Below are positions 53,658-64,000 of a stretch of 64,000 nt of DNA, piece after piece; the stretch's first letter is position 1, and every line of letters starts with the position of its first letter. Made by a program: the position numbers and the translations under genes. The stretch comes from Liopterus haemorrhoidalis (lineage: Eukaryota; Arthropoda; Insecta; Coleoptera; Dytiscidae). The notes beneath the pieces were generated by a model, which worked only from the letters and a program-made list of their open reading frames with translations, had not been told where the DNA came from and did no database searches. The stretch covers positions 18,251,403 through 18,315,402 of the forward strand of contig OZ020617.1 in the NCBI GenBank assembly GCA_963971575.1, given 5' to 3'.

Positions 53658-53782
53658 TTATTTTGACCTAAATGTCGTTACAAGGGAAACCATGCATAAT
53701 AATAACTCCAATGTTGCAGGATTAAAGAAATTCACTGTAGTTATTCTTATAGATAACAGTAAGGTGGAAATACCGGGCGTAC

Positions 53783-54105
53783 GACAAATCACATCAAGAT
53801 CAAAAGATTTTTTATAATCATTTTTATTCGATATTTGAGTACTAACTAAGAGCTTCCATTTAATTTGTTTAAAATAAATTTAAATAATTTGCGAATATTA
53901 CGTCATTTGAAAATATAAATTAAAAAATCCTAGCGATTTTTTTCGGCACGCCTAATGATCGAGTTTATGATTACAAGCTTCTTAAGAAGGCGATTCGTTC
54001 TCATCTATTAACGATTTGCTATCATATTTTTAATATCAAAAAAAAGACTTACACTACCTGCATAAATACAAAAAATCCGTAACATTATTAGCCATGAATT
54101 AAATA
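53783..54105. other. No feature recognised
   Basis: AT-rich spacer with no paired repeat. Confidence 0.3.
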
Positions 54106-54109
54106 AATA

Positions 54110-54365
54110 ATTAATTTTGTTAAAAACCCAAAAACTGCAATATTTTCCAAAATTGAAACCTGATAAAAAATTCCACTCGTACGTTTCCGGCTCATATCAA
54201 TGTACGTTACTTACAATTTTTTCAGATTTTTAGTTTAACTCCCTTGGGTAAAAAGGAACGGGACAAGAACATTTTTGGCATATTTTTGACTAAAATCGTG
54301 TTAAAAGAAACAAAATTTAAAAAACTACTTTTCGTTCCTCGATATACGTTTTAAGAGATTTCTTC
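54110..54365 (-). repeat. Old, diverged fragment of family A
   Basis: Blocks AAAACCCAAAAACTGCAATA, CATCAATGTACGTTACTT-like and ATTTTTTCAGATTTTTAGTT are in the same order and spacing as in the inverted copies 3 and 4 but much more diverged. This shows the family has been present for a long time. Confidence 0.6.
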
Positions 54366-54504
54366 GGGTCCCCGCGCCACCCTCCTGGGTATGCCGTTTG
54401 GATCAGTCCATTTATTGAATTATGAAAAAACAAAATACAGTAATACCCCAGCTAATGAATAATTTGGCTAACCAATATTTTTTTCGCTAGGTATTTGCAT
54501 TAGA

Positions 54505-54665
54505 GATGGGAATTTCGGCTCAATTTACAGAACCGGATCAGTGGAGGTCGGTCAGTTTGCTGAGCCGGTTAATTGATCCGGCTCAGTGATCCAGCTAAGT
54601 AAACATGTTTCCGAGACACACGTCGGTCAGTTGTCGGTCGGTCGGTCGTTCGTTCGTAGGTAGAA
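54505..54665. repeat. hAT-like end with GATCCGGCTC repeats
   Basis: TAGAGATGGGAATTTCGGCTC resembles TAG-type hAT ends. It is followed by GATCCGGCTCAGTGATCC and GGTCGGTCGGTCGTTCGTTC runs. The other end was not found. Confidence 0.45.
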
Positions 54666-55248
54666 CATCGCTTAAGCTGCATTCACAGTTACCAAATTAT
54701 ATTTACAATTTAGAATTATAATCAAGACTTATATTTATTCTTTGGAGAGCGTTCATACTTACCAAATCATAATTATAATTAGTACGTGGTGCTAATTATA
54801 ATTATATAATCTGTTGTTACAAAGTTACTATAAAATGAATCAAAAATCTACGTTTTATTAACATGTTTCATTTTTAAATATGCTAAAATGATCACAGTTC
54901 TTCGTCTAAGACTTATTTTGCCAGTTATATGCTTCCTGATATATTTTTGATGTGGTATCTATTTTGACATTTCAAATTTACTTATAGGTTAGTTTCTGCC
55001 TCTTTCTCGCTAAGTATAAATCAAAAGTATAAATATAAGTATGAAGTTTGCAAACTTTTAAATTATACTTACAATTAAGAAACTTAAGTATTGTGAATGG
55101 TTACGTAGGAGGCAGTATGACAAACTTCTAAGTATTTTTTTAAATAATACTTTTATTGATATAACTTGCTTACAACTAGATAACATACATAGTTAAGCAT
55201 CGAAAACAAAAGATTGGTATTTTCACAACTTAAGGGTGCGCACAAACG

Positions 55249-55967
55249 TACAGTTTCCTATACAATACTAACAACCTGAAATAAAATTAGTAACAATCTA
55301 TACATCAAAATTTTCAGCGTATTTTTATCTACCTAATAGGATACTTTTAACTGTCAAAAGAACTGTTATGTAATTGTAAATAAACAATTTGCGTTATAGA
55401 CGCCATTTTGTAAACCATTCGACGCGTATTTGTGTACCATGCGGCAAATTGTAGCTAAAGCTTCATTCTACAAATATGTTTGGAAATAATTTGTTCTATT
55501 GTGAAAATTACTTATAGTTATTGTACTCGGTAATCTACTTTTGCCGCCACCTCGAATCTGCCGCGGTTCTCAATATAGGTACGGCAGATAAAAATGTTTC
55601 ATTTTCCGTAAAGAATACTTGTACCAAGTGGCATTACATTATCATCAAGTATAATATTTATCGACGAAGGCTCTAAACTGTAAACAATCATGTCGAAAAA
55701 AATGTTAACGTATTATTTGAACATTTCTACACAAAACTATATAAATATAAAAATTATTTAAAACCCACAAATATATTTAAAAAATTACAGAACATTGTTG
55801 TGTAATACCTATTATTAAGTTATTTAGCAATAACATTTTTACAAAAAAAATTTCTATAATCAAAAATATCTTATTAGATAGATAAAAATTCTGTGCAGTA
55901 TTTGATGTATAGATTGGTACTAATTTTATTTCAGATTGTTAGTTTTGTATAAGAAACTAATAATCTC
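55249..55967. repeat. 719-bp element with 56-bp inverted arms
   Basis: The left arm (55249-55304) begins GTACAGTTTCCTATACAATA. The right arm (55912-55967) begins GTATAGATTGGTACTAATTT and is its inverse with few mismatches. Non-coding interior. Confidence 0.75.
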
Positions 55968-56118
55968 TGAGGTTTGTACCTACGTAGCGTTAAACTACTT
56001 AAATTTAAACATTATTGCATTAATATATGTATAGTTCATTGGAATATAGTTTGTAGGGAAAAAATGTTAAAAACCTACTGGGCATTTGGGTTAATCAGTT
56101 GGTATTACTTCACTTCAC

Positions 56119-56440
56119 TTACGAATTAAACAGAATATGTTTCGTTACTTTATGTTTATATTTTTTAAAGGGTAAAGTATCGATTTTATAGTTTCCGATC
56201 TCACGTATTATTGGGGAATCACTGAAAGGGCACTTTGCAAAAAAAAAAATCCGTTGTTTTTAACATAGAGTCTTTTATTAATTCTATTTTCAGTTCTTCA
56301 TGCATTTTGCTGATCCGTGTATATTTAGGGAAGTCTCCGGCTAATATTAGGTACTTATTCTGAGCGACTTGCAATTTTTCGATGTTGAGTTTCGAAGTGT
56401 TGCTCCAAGATGGACAAGCGTAAATAAGTCTTCTAAGTAT
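56119..56440 (-). pseudogene. Jockey-type RT C-terminal fragment
   Basis: On the minus strand from about 56440: LIYACPSWSNTSKLNIEKLQ, VAQNKYLILAGDFPKYTRIS, KMHEELKIELIKDSM. After a frameshift near 56250 it reads IIREIGNYKIDTLPFKKYKH and ends KVTKHILFNS with a stop at 56119-56121. It matches the family of the 13283-14265 fragment closely in motif order. Only the 3' portion remains, and no catalytic motif is present. Confidence 0.8.
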
Positions 56441-56707
56441 AAATGTAAATCATAAGTATAATTATAATTAGGGAAGTTTGAATGCAGTTTGATTGATGTT
56501 TGGACTATTTTTGATATGGTGGCTCAAAAAAAAGCACTTAATATAATATAAATGAAATAATATAAATAATATATATTTCCAATGTACGACACTGAACATC
56601 TGTCAACTTGGACTAAAAACAATATTTTAACATTGTAATAGGGATGGTGTTCTAAACCAATCAGAAACAAGGACAAACAGCTCCAATCTTCTTACACACA
56701 TTTTTCT

Positions 56708-56854
56708 CATTGGCGAATTAAGTTGCTTGGGAGCCCTGGGCGGTAAAATTAAAATGGGCCTCCTATTATTTTAAATATAATGGAAATATTTGTATATAGG
56801 CTTCGGTGGGCCCCGGGTGGCCGCCCAGTCCGCCCACCGCTTAATTCGCCTCTG
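56708..56854. mobile_element. 147-bp hAT MITE
   Basis: Ends CATTGGCGAATTAAG and CTTAATTCGCCTCTG. The 8-bp flanks ATTTTTCT and ATTTTTCA differ at one base. The interior includes GGGCGG / CCGCCC words as an extension of the inverted ends. Confidence 0.8.
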
Positions 56855-56922
56855 ATTTTTCAAAGCTAACATAGAACATAGTTGCATTATTTATGTTCGC
56901 AGCCCGTACAACCCTTTCCACA

Positions 56923-57088
56923 TACAGTGAATTTCTTTTATCCTGAAACATTGGATTATTATGCATGGTTTCCCTAGTAATGACAAATTATTTTGACAGC
57001 AATGTTACTCAGTTTTATATTGCTGTCAGATTTCAATTACTGTAGTAACGATAATACCTATATTGCAGGCTAAAAGAAATTCACTGTA
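56923..57088. repeat. 166-bp MITE
   Basis: Ends TACAGTGAATTTCTTTTA and TAAAAGAAATTCACTGTA are inverted. The inner ACATTGGATTATTATGCATG sequence is repeated, inverted, inside the Harbinger derivative near 53690. TA flanks are possible. Confidence 0.75.
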
Positions 57089-57635
57089 TCTGTTAGTGTA
57101 AGCGATTTTATTTTATCACGATTTACTTTTGTTGCTATTTCAAGAATGCGCTAATAGATAGGAGGGAGAGGAATAGAGGGAGGGGAGAGCATGGCGCAAA
57201 ATGTGCCTCGTGGAAGGGCTCATATGATTTCCCCGCCCAGGGCCCCATATGTTGTTAATCCGCCACTGCAATCCCTGCAAAAAATCAAATAAATTAAGGC
57301 CAATCCATTACCGACATTTTCATTATTTTTTTAATGAATTAATTAACAATCTGAAACTGTGTATAATAATCCCTAAATATATGTATATACCGAAATTAAT
57401 TTATCAATAAATTGAGTCATATAAAACGGTTATAACATTCAAACATTACATATTTATACGAAAATAAACTGCACTACGCCTTCATATACGGATATCATAA
57501 GTTTAAATGCATCTAAATAAAAAAAGAAATAGATAACCCTTATGTACTTCCCTATAAAACACCCCCGAAAGCACCTGATTTAAGATATGCGCGTAAAAAC
57601 CATTAGTCTGGTGAACGAAGCCGAAACGGTAGGTG
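57089..57635. other. Mixed stretch with a hAT-type end
   Basis: GGGCCCCATATGTTGTTAATCCGCCACTG near 57240-57268 resembles a hAT right end. The rest is AT-rich without recognised features. Confidence 0.35.
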
Positions 57636-57639
57636 CACA

Positions 57640-57856
57640 TGCGCAATAGACGGAGGTACGTTTGTGTGTGCGGCGCTGAGCGTCGCGATGCTGGGTCCAG
57701 GCGTCCCTAGCTAGTCCCGGTCTGGACGTTATTGGCATCGCACGCGTCGGCATCGTTCGCTATTCAGTTATCGCGCGCTACATTCGTGTTGTGAGTGAGT
57801 GCTTTTGAAAGGACATGTGCTAAACTTTATGTTCTTCATTGTAAAGTGTTGAAAGG
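57640..57856 (+). promoter_or_regulatory. CpG-rich promoter / first-exon candidate
   Basis: About 200 bp are much richer in G+C and CpG than anything around them (GCGGCGCTGAGCGTCGCGAT; ATCGCACGCGTCGGCATCGT). An initiator-like TCAGTT near 57766 is followed by TCGCGCGCTACATTCG and, at about 57855, a plausible splice donor GAAAG|GTATTG. No protein is recognised. Inferred to be the 5' non-coding exon of a gene continuing to the right beyond the window; a TE promoter is an alternative. Confidence 0.45.
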
Positions 57857-60497
57857 TATTGTTAATATATATTTTTACTATTTTTTACCAAATAGACTTA
57901 GATTATATTTACAAAAATATAAGTTATAATAATAATAAAAAATACTAATAACATAAATATTAAAAATTCAGGGTTGAAGTGAAAATATTTTAGAAAAGCT
58001 TTAGCATGCTTGTGGGCTTTTTGAAGACAAACTAACTATTCAAAAAATACAAAAAAAAGTTTTCGAGTCAGTGTTTATACAAGGAATATTATTTTATAAT
58101 ACAATCATTTTTATATATAAAAAGCATTTTCTAATAAAAACTTTAGTGTGAAATAAATTAAAAAATGCTGACTTCTTTTTGATATTATTATTTCCAAAAG
58201 CCTTAAAATGAATAAACAAAAATTTTTGTAAATTTTTAGACTTGGTTTTCTAATGGTTGTTTACTATTAAAACACTATTATTATATATTAAAAACATTAT
58301 ATATCTGAAGGTTTAAGCGTGGAGTTAATTTAATATACTTTGTGGATATTTTTGATATTTAGATATCACTCCGAAAAATACAAATTTATAGAAAAACTAA
58401 GGTTTAATGTTGATATTTACTACGTTTTATGTTTGTTTATAGTAGAACATTGAAAACAACATATTGTTTAATAAAGATTGTGTGAGATGAAATGCTTACC
58501 AATCTTACCAGGCTTTTTTCATCCAGGAAATAATAAATTATTGTTTAAAAAATATATATATATTGTATTAATACGTATTTCGGCTTACTAGGCCACTTTC
58601 AGAAGCCTTTTAATGTTTTAATTTATTTGAAAAACATTCAAATATTAAACAAAAACAATAATATTACAAAAAGGTATATCAATATTTAGTAATTTTATTT
58701 TATCTTTACTCAAAACTTTATTATTAAATATAAAAATTTACTTATTTGAAATTTTAAGCCTGGAATATAAAAAAAAAACATAAAAAATATAAAAAATATA
58801 AAAATACAAAAACATTACTTATTTGAAATTTTAAGCCTGGAATTAATTTAATAAACTTTACGGAACTTTTGGATGTTAAGTTTATCACGCTAAAAATAAG
58901 AAATTATAGAAAAATATAAGTTTAATGTTGATATTCAGTTATATTATATATATAATTATATATATATATTTTTTTAAGGTGTGATTAAAAAATTTAAAAT
59001 ATAAAATATATGTGAGTAAATCATCAAAGTAGGCCGAGAACAAAATCAGTATGTCTTTGAAACGTTAGAACTACTCACATAACCTTTTATACTAGAGATT
59101 TATTCTTGAAAATAAATCTTGTTTATTTATTTATTATTATTTTTTTAGTAAAAATAATAGTAAAAAAATTTAGTAAAAATAAAATAGATACAAATACTTA
59201 AATAAACAAACTATAACCAATAGTGTCAAAAATGATAGCAAAATATTAAAATTGAAACAAAAACAGTTTTTGTTTTTGCTCCAACATGCCTTATATTGCT
59301 TTTCTCTTCCACGGCATACCTTTTTTAAATCACACGTTATTAGAACACTAGAAACGCAAAAACTGTTTAATAAAGTTTTTAGTGCGAAATCATTTGGCAA
59401 ATAGCTATTCTAATTGGATTTTTTTGTGTGTCTAATTTAGTTAAAAACAACTTAATATATATAGACAAAAATTACAACCTTGCAAAATTGTATGTCAATT
59501 TTTAATAATTTTAATTTGTCTCAAAATCAAAACGTTATTATTACATACAAAAACATATTTTTATTTGAAGGTATAAGCCTGGAATTAAATTTTATAAACT
59601 TTGTGAACCTTGTAATCCCTCAGGGAAATTTAGTAAGAAAAAATAAAAAAAACATAATATTTAATAAATACTTTAATGAGTAAATAATGCTGACTGATCT
59701 TTCTGGCTTTCTTGTGTTTTTACAAAAAAATTAATTCATATAGACAAAAATTTTCATTTTTCAAAAATTTGTACCTATTTTCAGTCGTTTTATTAATCTA
59801 TAACGAACTATATTATTATATAAAAGCATTATTTATTTGAAGGTTTAATTGTGAAATTAATTTTATTAACTTTGCGGCTATATTTGATTTTGAGATATAT
59901 CTCCAAAAATGACAAATTTATAGAAAAACTAAAGTTAAATATCGAAATTCATCTGTTTTAATTATATCTAGCTTATTTATGTCAGAATTATAAAAATTAA
60001 TAGAGATTTTGTGGTATGAATTAGGAAATGCTAATCATTTTTTTGGCATTTTTTGTGATCAGCTTTCTTTAAAAAACATTAAAATGTATAAACAAATTTA
60101 CTCTTTTAAATATTTGTTTAAATTTTTAGTTATATTAGATTGTTTATAATCAAAACGTTATTATTATATACGATAACATTATTTATTTGAAAGTTTAAGC
60201 GAGGAAATAATTTAATAAACTCTGTGAATATTTTGATGTTAAGATATCTCCTCAAAAATATAGATTTATAGAAAAACTAAAATTTATATCGAAACTAACC
60301 TATTTTATTTTATCATGTTCGTTAGTATTAAAAAACTAGAAAAAAAGCAGCTGTAAGTACCATAAAGTAGGTACTTTAACAGAATACTTTCTAACATAGA
60401 AGTTATGACTGAAAAATATGAACGTGTTATATTACGTTGATAGTTCCATAATGTGTGTTTATAATTTACCATAATCATTTAAACATACCTACATACA

Positions 60498-60854
60498 TAC
60501 ACTCTAAAAAAAAGTAGTGTTAAAGGGACTATGGTACACTAAAAAATGAACTTTTAGTGTACCATGACGTTCCTCGCTTTTCCTGTTAATTATTTACACT
60601 TTTTTGGTTTAATTTAGTGTAAAGTTTACACTTACATACTGTTAAATTATAGAAAATAAATAGTATTAAAGTAGTGTTAATTTTAACACTGAAAAAGTAT
60701 TATTTCATAAAAATAACACTATCTGAATAAATTATTTTCACAGTAATTTGGTTAAAAATAGTAAACTTTTAACTTTTTTAAATGAAAATTTTAACACTAA
60801 AATTTTAATCAAATTGAGAATGAACTTTCACACTTATGAATTTTTTGCTGTGTA
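60498..60854. repeat. 357-bp MITE with TAGTGTTAA motifs
   Basis: Ends TACACTCTAAAAAAAAG and the inverted TTTTTTGCTGTGTA match approximately. The interior has many AGTGTTAA / TTAACACT words on both strands. TA-type flanks. Confidence 0.6.
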
Positions 60855-60899
60855 TATATCAAAATAGATACGTCGAAAGAATATTCCAAAAATATGAAA

Positions 60900-61320
60900 A
60901 ATTATAAAAATTTATTAAGTCGTCTCTAAAAAATGTCTCAAATTAAAGTTGTTAGTTTCTAACTACACTTGTATAGCAGCTTTTGTTTACTGCATTATTT
61001 CGAAATATTTCTTTGTTGTGAAATATTGTAAAACACATACGTGTTATTAGTAAACTCTATCCATTTCGGTGGACGGATCTGTACCACAAGTTGATCAAAA
61101 TGAGATATTCACGTTCAAAGTTAAAATATGAAATTTCTTAAAAATCCGTTCGACGGAATTAGGTCTACACGTGTCTACAGACTTACAGACAGACCGATAA
61201 CGCGCTAAAACAGTTAATTCGTGTTATAAAAAGCCTAATTCGTGCATATCTCTAAAAATTAATATTGGTATGATGATATCTATATGTGGCGGTCGGTAAA
61301 AGCATTGAACCGAAGATTTT
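60900..61320 (+). repeat. Helitron/DINE-like family B, copy 2
   Basis: CTTTGTTGTGAAATATTG, TCTACACGTGTCTACAGAC with a short ACAGACAGACCG tract, TAATTCGTGCATATCT and GGCGGTCGGTAAAAG follow in the same order as at 38560-38990. The microsatellite is shorter here. Confidence 0.65.
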
Positions 61321-61654
61321 AGTGTAAAATGAAATAAAAAATCTAACCATTTTTTAAAGTTTTGTTGTATTCAGATTTCTTTAAAACACAATAAAATGTA
61401 CGGACAGAAATCATAATCTTGCAAAAATGTATGTTAATTTTTAGTCATTTCAGTTTGTCTATAATCAACACGTATTATTATATATGAAAACAGTATTTAT
61501 TTGAAGGTTTAAACGTGGAATGCATTTAATAATCTTTGTAAGCTTTTTTATCTTAACATATCTGACAAAAATAACAATAAATTTTAAATTTCTTTAAAAA
61601 ATATTAAACTGTATAGATAAAAATTATAATCTTTCAAAAATGTGTCAATTTTAA

Positions 61655-61774
61655 AGCAGCTTTTGATCATTTTGTTCAGGAAAAGTCAACTTCAATACAT
61701 AAAAAAATATCTAATGACAAATTACAAAAATGAAAATTGCGGTTAGTTCCGCCTAATCGTTTGGCATAGACTGT
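61655..61774. repeat. CTAG-palindrome MITE, partial copy
   Basis: GCTTTTGATCATTTTGTTCA, GTCAACTTCAATACAT and the right end TTAGTTCCGCCTAATCGTTT followed by GGCATAGACTGTA are present. The left inverted end is missing. Confidence 0.6.
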
Positions 61775-61839
61775 AGGTATAAATTAGGATTATTATATTG
61801 GGTATAATAATGTTAATGTGAAATTAATTACTATTAAAA

Positions 61840-62064
61840 AGGAATATTTCTATTTCAAAATCTAAGAAATGCTTTTTGTGTATTATATGTTACTTTTTTC
61901 GTTTTTTATCTTCACATTATTAAATAAAACCTATATAATATAAATAAATAGCTTTTTTTAATATTAATAAAACATCGATGTTTTCGATACATCGATGTTT
62001 TTTCAACATCGATAGTAAGGCGCCGATGTTAACATCGATGTTAAACATCGATGTACAACCCTAG
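61840..62064 (-). repeat. Fragment of the AACATCGATGTT hAT family
   Basis: The inverse of the left end of 44219-45223: AACATCGATGTTTTCGATAC, CATCGATGTTAAACATCGAT and the terminus ACATCGATGTACAACCCTA, preceded by the matching AT-rich interior (GTTACTTTTTTCGTTTTTTA). One end only. Confidence 0.7.
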
Positions 62065-62670
62065 TGTATAGTGCTATTAAAGTAAACAAGTTGTGTTCAG
62101 AATAACACCATAAGATAATGTAACACCATAGTATAATGTAATAAATCACAGTAAAATATAACCTTTATTAACGTAATTGTATTACTCTGGAACATTTATA
62201 AAACAACAATATTATACGTATTTCCTCTGCTTTGATCACATTTTGATAAATGTATAAATATGTTACTAGCGCGTTTGCTAAATTTGTAGGTTAAAATAAT
62301 ATATATTTTGTTATAAATATCTAGAAACAAAATATTTGTGTTTCAAGCATCTCTTTTAAATATTTAAAGTTCTATAAAAACAATGTTTTAAAATATCTAT
62401 TCTTATTTTTGTATTGAAAATAGTGGTAAAACTGATAATATAAACATTGAAAATTCAAATGTTCTTAAAATAAAATCAAACATTCAGTTGTTTTATTTAT
62501 ATCTTTTCTGTGCCCAAAGAGGGACAAAAAGAGGGAACCAGTATTGAAAATGTTAAAAAAAAAAATAACCAAAATTCGTGAATGAAATTCAGTATTGAAT
62601 CTATAAATCTTTCAATTAATTCTTGTTATTTTGGATAACAAACATTGTAGTGAAGCCCACGATATAAAAG
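62065..62670. other. Unassigned AT-rich stretch
   Basis: GAGGGACAAAAAGAGGGAACC near 62518 is the only GC-richer patch. No recognised feature. Confidence 0.3.
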
Positions 62671-62675
62671 CTGTA

Positions 62676-62774
62676 TAGACCAGGCAAAATTTCAAATTGT
62701 GGTGATATCAGGCCACCACGTTTACTGTGATTTTTTCCTTTGGGGCTACTTAAAGGAAATGATATACGCTAGAG
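62676..62774 (+). pseudogene. Tc1/mariner-type transposase scrap
   Basis: The + strand reads RPGKISNCGDIRPPRL and, after a frameshift, CDFFLWGYLKEMIYA. The order fits the block around the last catalytic residue of a mariner-like transposase (PPRSPDLT.CDFFLWGYLK), with the Asp-bearing SPDL part lost. A hAT MITE inserted directly after it. Confidence 0.6.
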
Positions 62775-63717
62775 CAGTGCTTCTCAACCTTTTATGGCCT
62801 GAGACCCCCCAAATTATATAAATATTGTCTGCGGCCCCCCTATATATATATTCAAGAGAATGGGAACACGAGTTTTTTCGAAAAGGCGACGTTGCTCACA
62901 CGTCAAAAATTTTGAACTAAAATTTATCCACAAAATTGAATGGTAGTATTGAAATTTTTCGGAAAAAAACGGAATTACAGAATATCAAGAAAAATTTCTA
63001 ATTTTTAAATGAGAACGTATGTCGTATTGGATATTTTATATAGAGCTTTTCAACAACTTTTCCTTAAACATTTTTTTAATGTCTTTTACGGTGTTCAAAG
63101 TACCTTTCATTTTAATTTAAACACATTCGTATCCTTACTCTTGAGTTAAATGTAGTTCGGAGAGCAATTAAAAAAATTTATAATAACAAATATTGCACTT
63201 TCAAATCGTACCTACTTCAAAGCACAACTTAAAAATACTTGACGTACCTCCAAGGCGAACCATTGTCAGAGAAACCCATTAACCGACACATACAATTTAT
63301 CTGACCTTGATATAGTCTACTTATAGACTGTTTCTTTTGTTAAAGCGGAACTAGATTTTCAAATCTAGTAATTTTTATCGATTAAATGAAGCTTTTGATC
63401 ATTTTGTTTAGTAAAAGCCCATTTACTCATTATAAAGTTAGCTAATGACAACTTAAACATTTGAAATAGCCTGTAGTTTAAATTAGTTGTCAAAATAAGT
63501 ATATTAAGTATAAAAATAAGAAGAATATTTATTTTATTTATGTTGTGAAAGGTATATTTTTATGAATATCAATATAAGATAATCCTATTTATAAATATGA
63601 GTAAAATTTATATCTTGTAAGATTGAGTGAATTTTTATTATATTTTCATGTTTCGAACTTGTATGACTTCGCGGCCCCCAGACGAAGCCTTCACGGCCCC
63701 CCGGTTGAGAAACGCTG
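62775..63717. mobile_element. 943-bp hAT MITE
   Basis: Ends CAGTGCTTCTCAACC and GGTTGAGAAACGCTG. The exact 8-bp duplication CGCTAGAG is at 62767-62774 and 63718-63725. Extended ends share GGCCCCCC words. A CTAG-palindrome MITE (63326-63474) is nested inside. Confidence 0.88.
63326..63474. repeat. CTAG-palindrome MITE nested in hAT MITE
   Basis: TAGACTGTTTCTTTTGTTAA then AACTAGATTTTCAAATCTAG, the TTTTGATCATTTTGTTTAG interior, and the right end AACATTTGAAATAGCCTGTA. The usual TTCCGCTT block is missing on the right. Confidence 0.65.
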
Positions 63718-63720
63718 CGC

Positions 63721-64000
63721 TAGAGGTTAGCAAACTACGGCCAGCGGCCAGATTCGGCCCACCGCCTAATTTTGGCAGGCCCGCTATACGAATGTTTGGA
63801 ATGAGGATGAAATTAGGTTTATTATTTATTTTTGCATCTGGGCTATTATTAATCCATTTAACTTTGCAACTGAGAAACTTTTATCAAGTGTTCTATTAGT
63901 AATTATTAATGGGTTCAATTTTTCGACACAACAAAATAAAGTTTACTAACGACATTTTAACGAAATATATTTTAGCATTTGTGTGATTCAAAAGCAAAAT
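63721..64000. repeat. Left end of another hAT-type repeat, running off the window
   Basis: AGAGGTTAGCAAACTACGGC followed by CAGCGGCCAGATTCGGCCC resembles a widespread hAT MITE terminus. The right end is not in the window. Confidence 0.45.

Larger units (their letters stand above)
52745..53779. mobile_element. Harbinger-type deletion derivative
   Basis: Ends GGCCCGGTTTTTCGA and the inverted GGTGGAAATACCGGGCG match imperfectly. Flanks are TAA and TAC, one mismatch from a 3-bp TNA duplication. Inside are stubs of the two genes typical of Harbinger elements: transposase N-terminus (+) and Myb/SANT-like protein (-). A MITE end (ACAGTGAATTTCTTT, inverted) near 53725 is probably a nested fragment. 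Confidence 0.68.
54673..56490. repeat. Possible 1.8-kb inverted-end element
   Basis: AAGCTGCATTCACAGTTACC with TTATATTTACAATTTAG at the left is approximately inverted at 56430-56490 (TAAATGTAAATCATAAGTAT … TTTGAATGCAGTTTG). A third related block (TTGTGAATGGTTACGTAGG) lies near 55085. The region contains an RT fragment and another inverted repeat, so the boundaries are tentative. Confidence 0.4.
57960..61640. repeat. Degenerate AT-rich repeat field
   Basis: The word GAAGGTTTAAGCGTGGAATT and variants, followed by AATTTAATAAACTTTGTGG-like sequence, recurs near 58313, 58843, 59570, 59843, 60192 and 61507, with a shorter match near 58756. Upstream of each is often a CAAAACGTTATTATTATATA-like block, and downstream AAATTTATAGAAAAACTAA. 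Spacing is irregular, so these look like old tandem units or insertions of one family broken up by other elements (60498-60854 and 60900-61320). Confidence 0.6.

Noticed and set aside
63627..63899. Open frame with a hydrophobic C-terminus
   Set aside because: It spans the junction of two hAT-type repeats; the hydrophobic stretch is from AT-rich non-coding sequence.
1..64000. Endogenous viral sequence or LTR retrotransposon
   Set aside because: No gag, protease, integrase or capsid-like frame and no long terminal repeat pair was seen. All RT sequences are of the non-LTR type.

Overview
The window looks like a 64 kb piece of an insect nuclear genome. It is AT-rich and intron-containing, and almost all of it is built from transposable elements: mariner, pogo, hAT, Harbinger, TTAA-type and Helitron-like DNA elements plus jockey/CR1-type non-LTR retrotransposons. 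Nothing bacterial or viral was seen. A large, repeat-rich insect genome (beetle or bug) is plausible, but the order cannot be fixed from this sequence alone.

Host genes. Only one is secure: the terminal coding exon of GPAA1 (GAA1 subunit of GPI transamidase) at 3311-4545 on the + strand, with its splice acceptor. Upstream exons must lie before the window or be too short to recognise. A CpG-rich 5'-exon/promoter-like island sits at about 57640-57855 and may start an unidentified gene running right.

Layout. 1-7600: GPAA1 exon and several short inverted-repeat elements (foldback 466-1324, TTAA element 4742-5480, others). 7660-9480: decayed jockey-type reverse transcriptase. 10284-12631: mariner copy broken by a hAT insertion, flanked by two copies of one hAT MITE. 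13283-14265: another RT remnant. 14411-15460: first full copy of a Helitron/DINE-like family with a (GTCT)n tract and an internal tRNA-like module. 17301-20341: decayed repetitive ORF, mariner remnant and a palindrome. 21327-26326: a 5,000-bp hAT-type insertion (8-bp target duplication) containing smaller elements and a satellite of about 291-bp units. 26560-36511: a roughly 10-kb pogo-type element with matching ends. It carries a long transposase ORF whose start codon looks broken, a near-complete CR1/jockey-type retrotransposon on the opposite strand, and a Harbinger-type MITE. 37374-43414: more Helitron-like copies, a deleted mariner amplified as three exact 497-bp tandem units, and a tRNA-derived SINE. 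44219-50165: a hAT element full of AACATCGATGTT palindromes, nested MITEs and tandem repeats. 50530-53779: a hAT element interrupted by a Helitron-like copy, then a Harbinger deletion derivative with stubs of both its genes. 54110-64000: older repeats, a degenerate AT-rich repeat field and a hAT MITE with a clear target duplication.

The most unusual signals are the Helitron-like family whose copies carry different tRNA-like (box A/box B) cassettes at the same internal site, the pogo element with a 2-nt lesion exactly at its start codon, and the reuse of one poly-T minisatellite core in three elements with different termini. All identities come from reading the sequence. No database search was possible.
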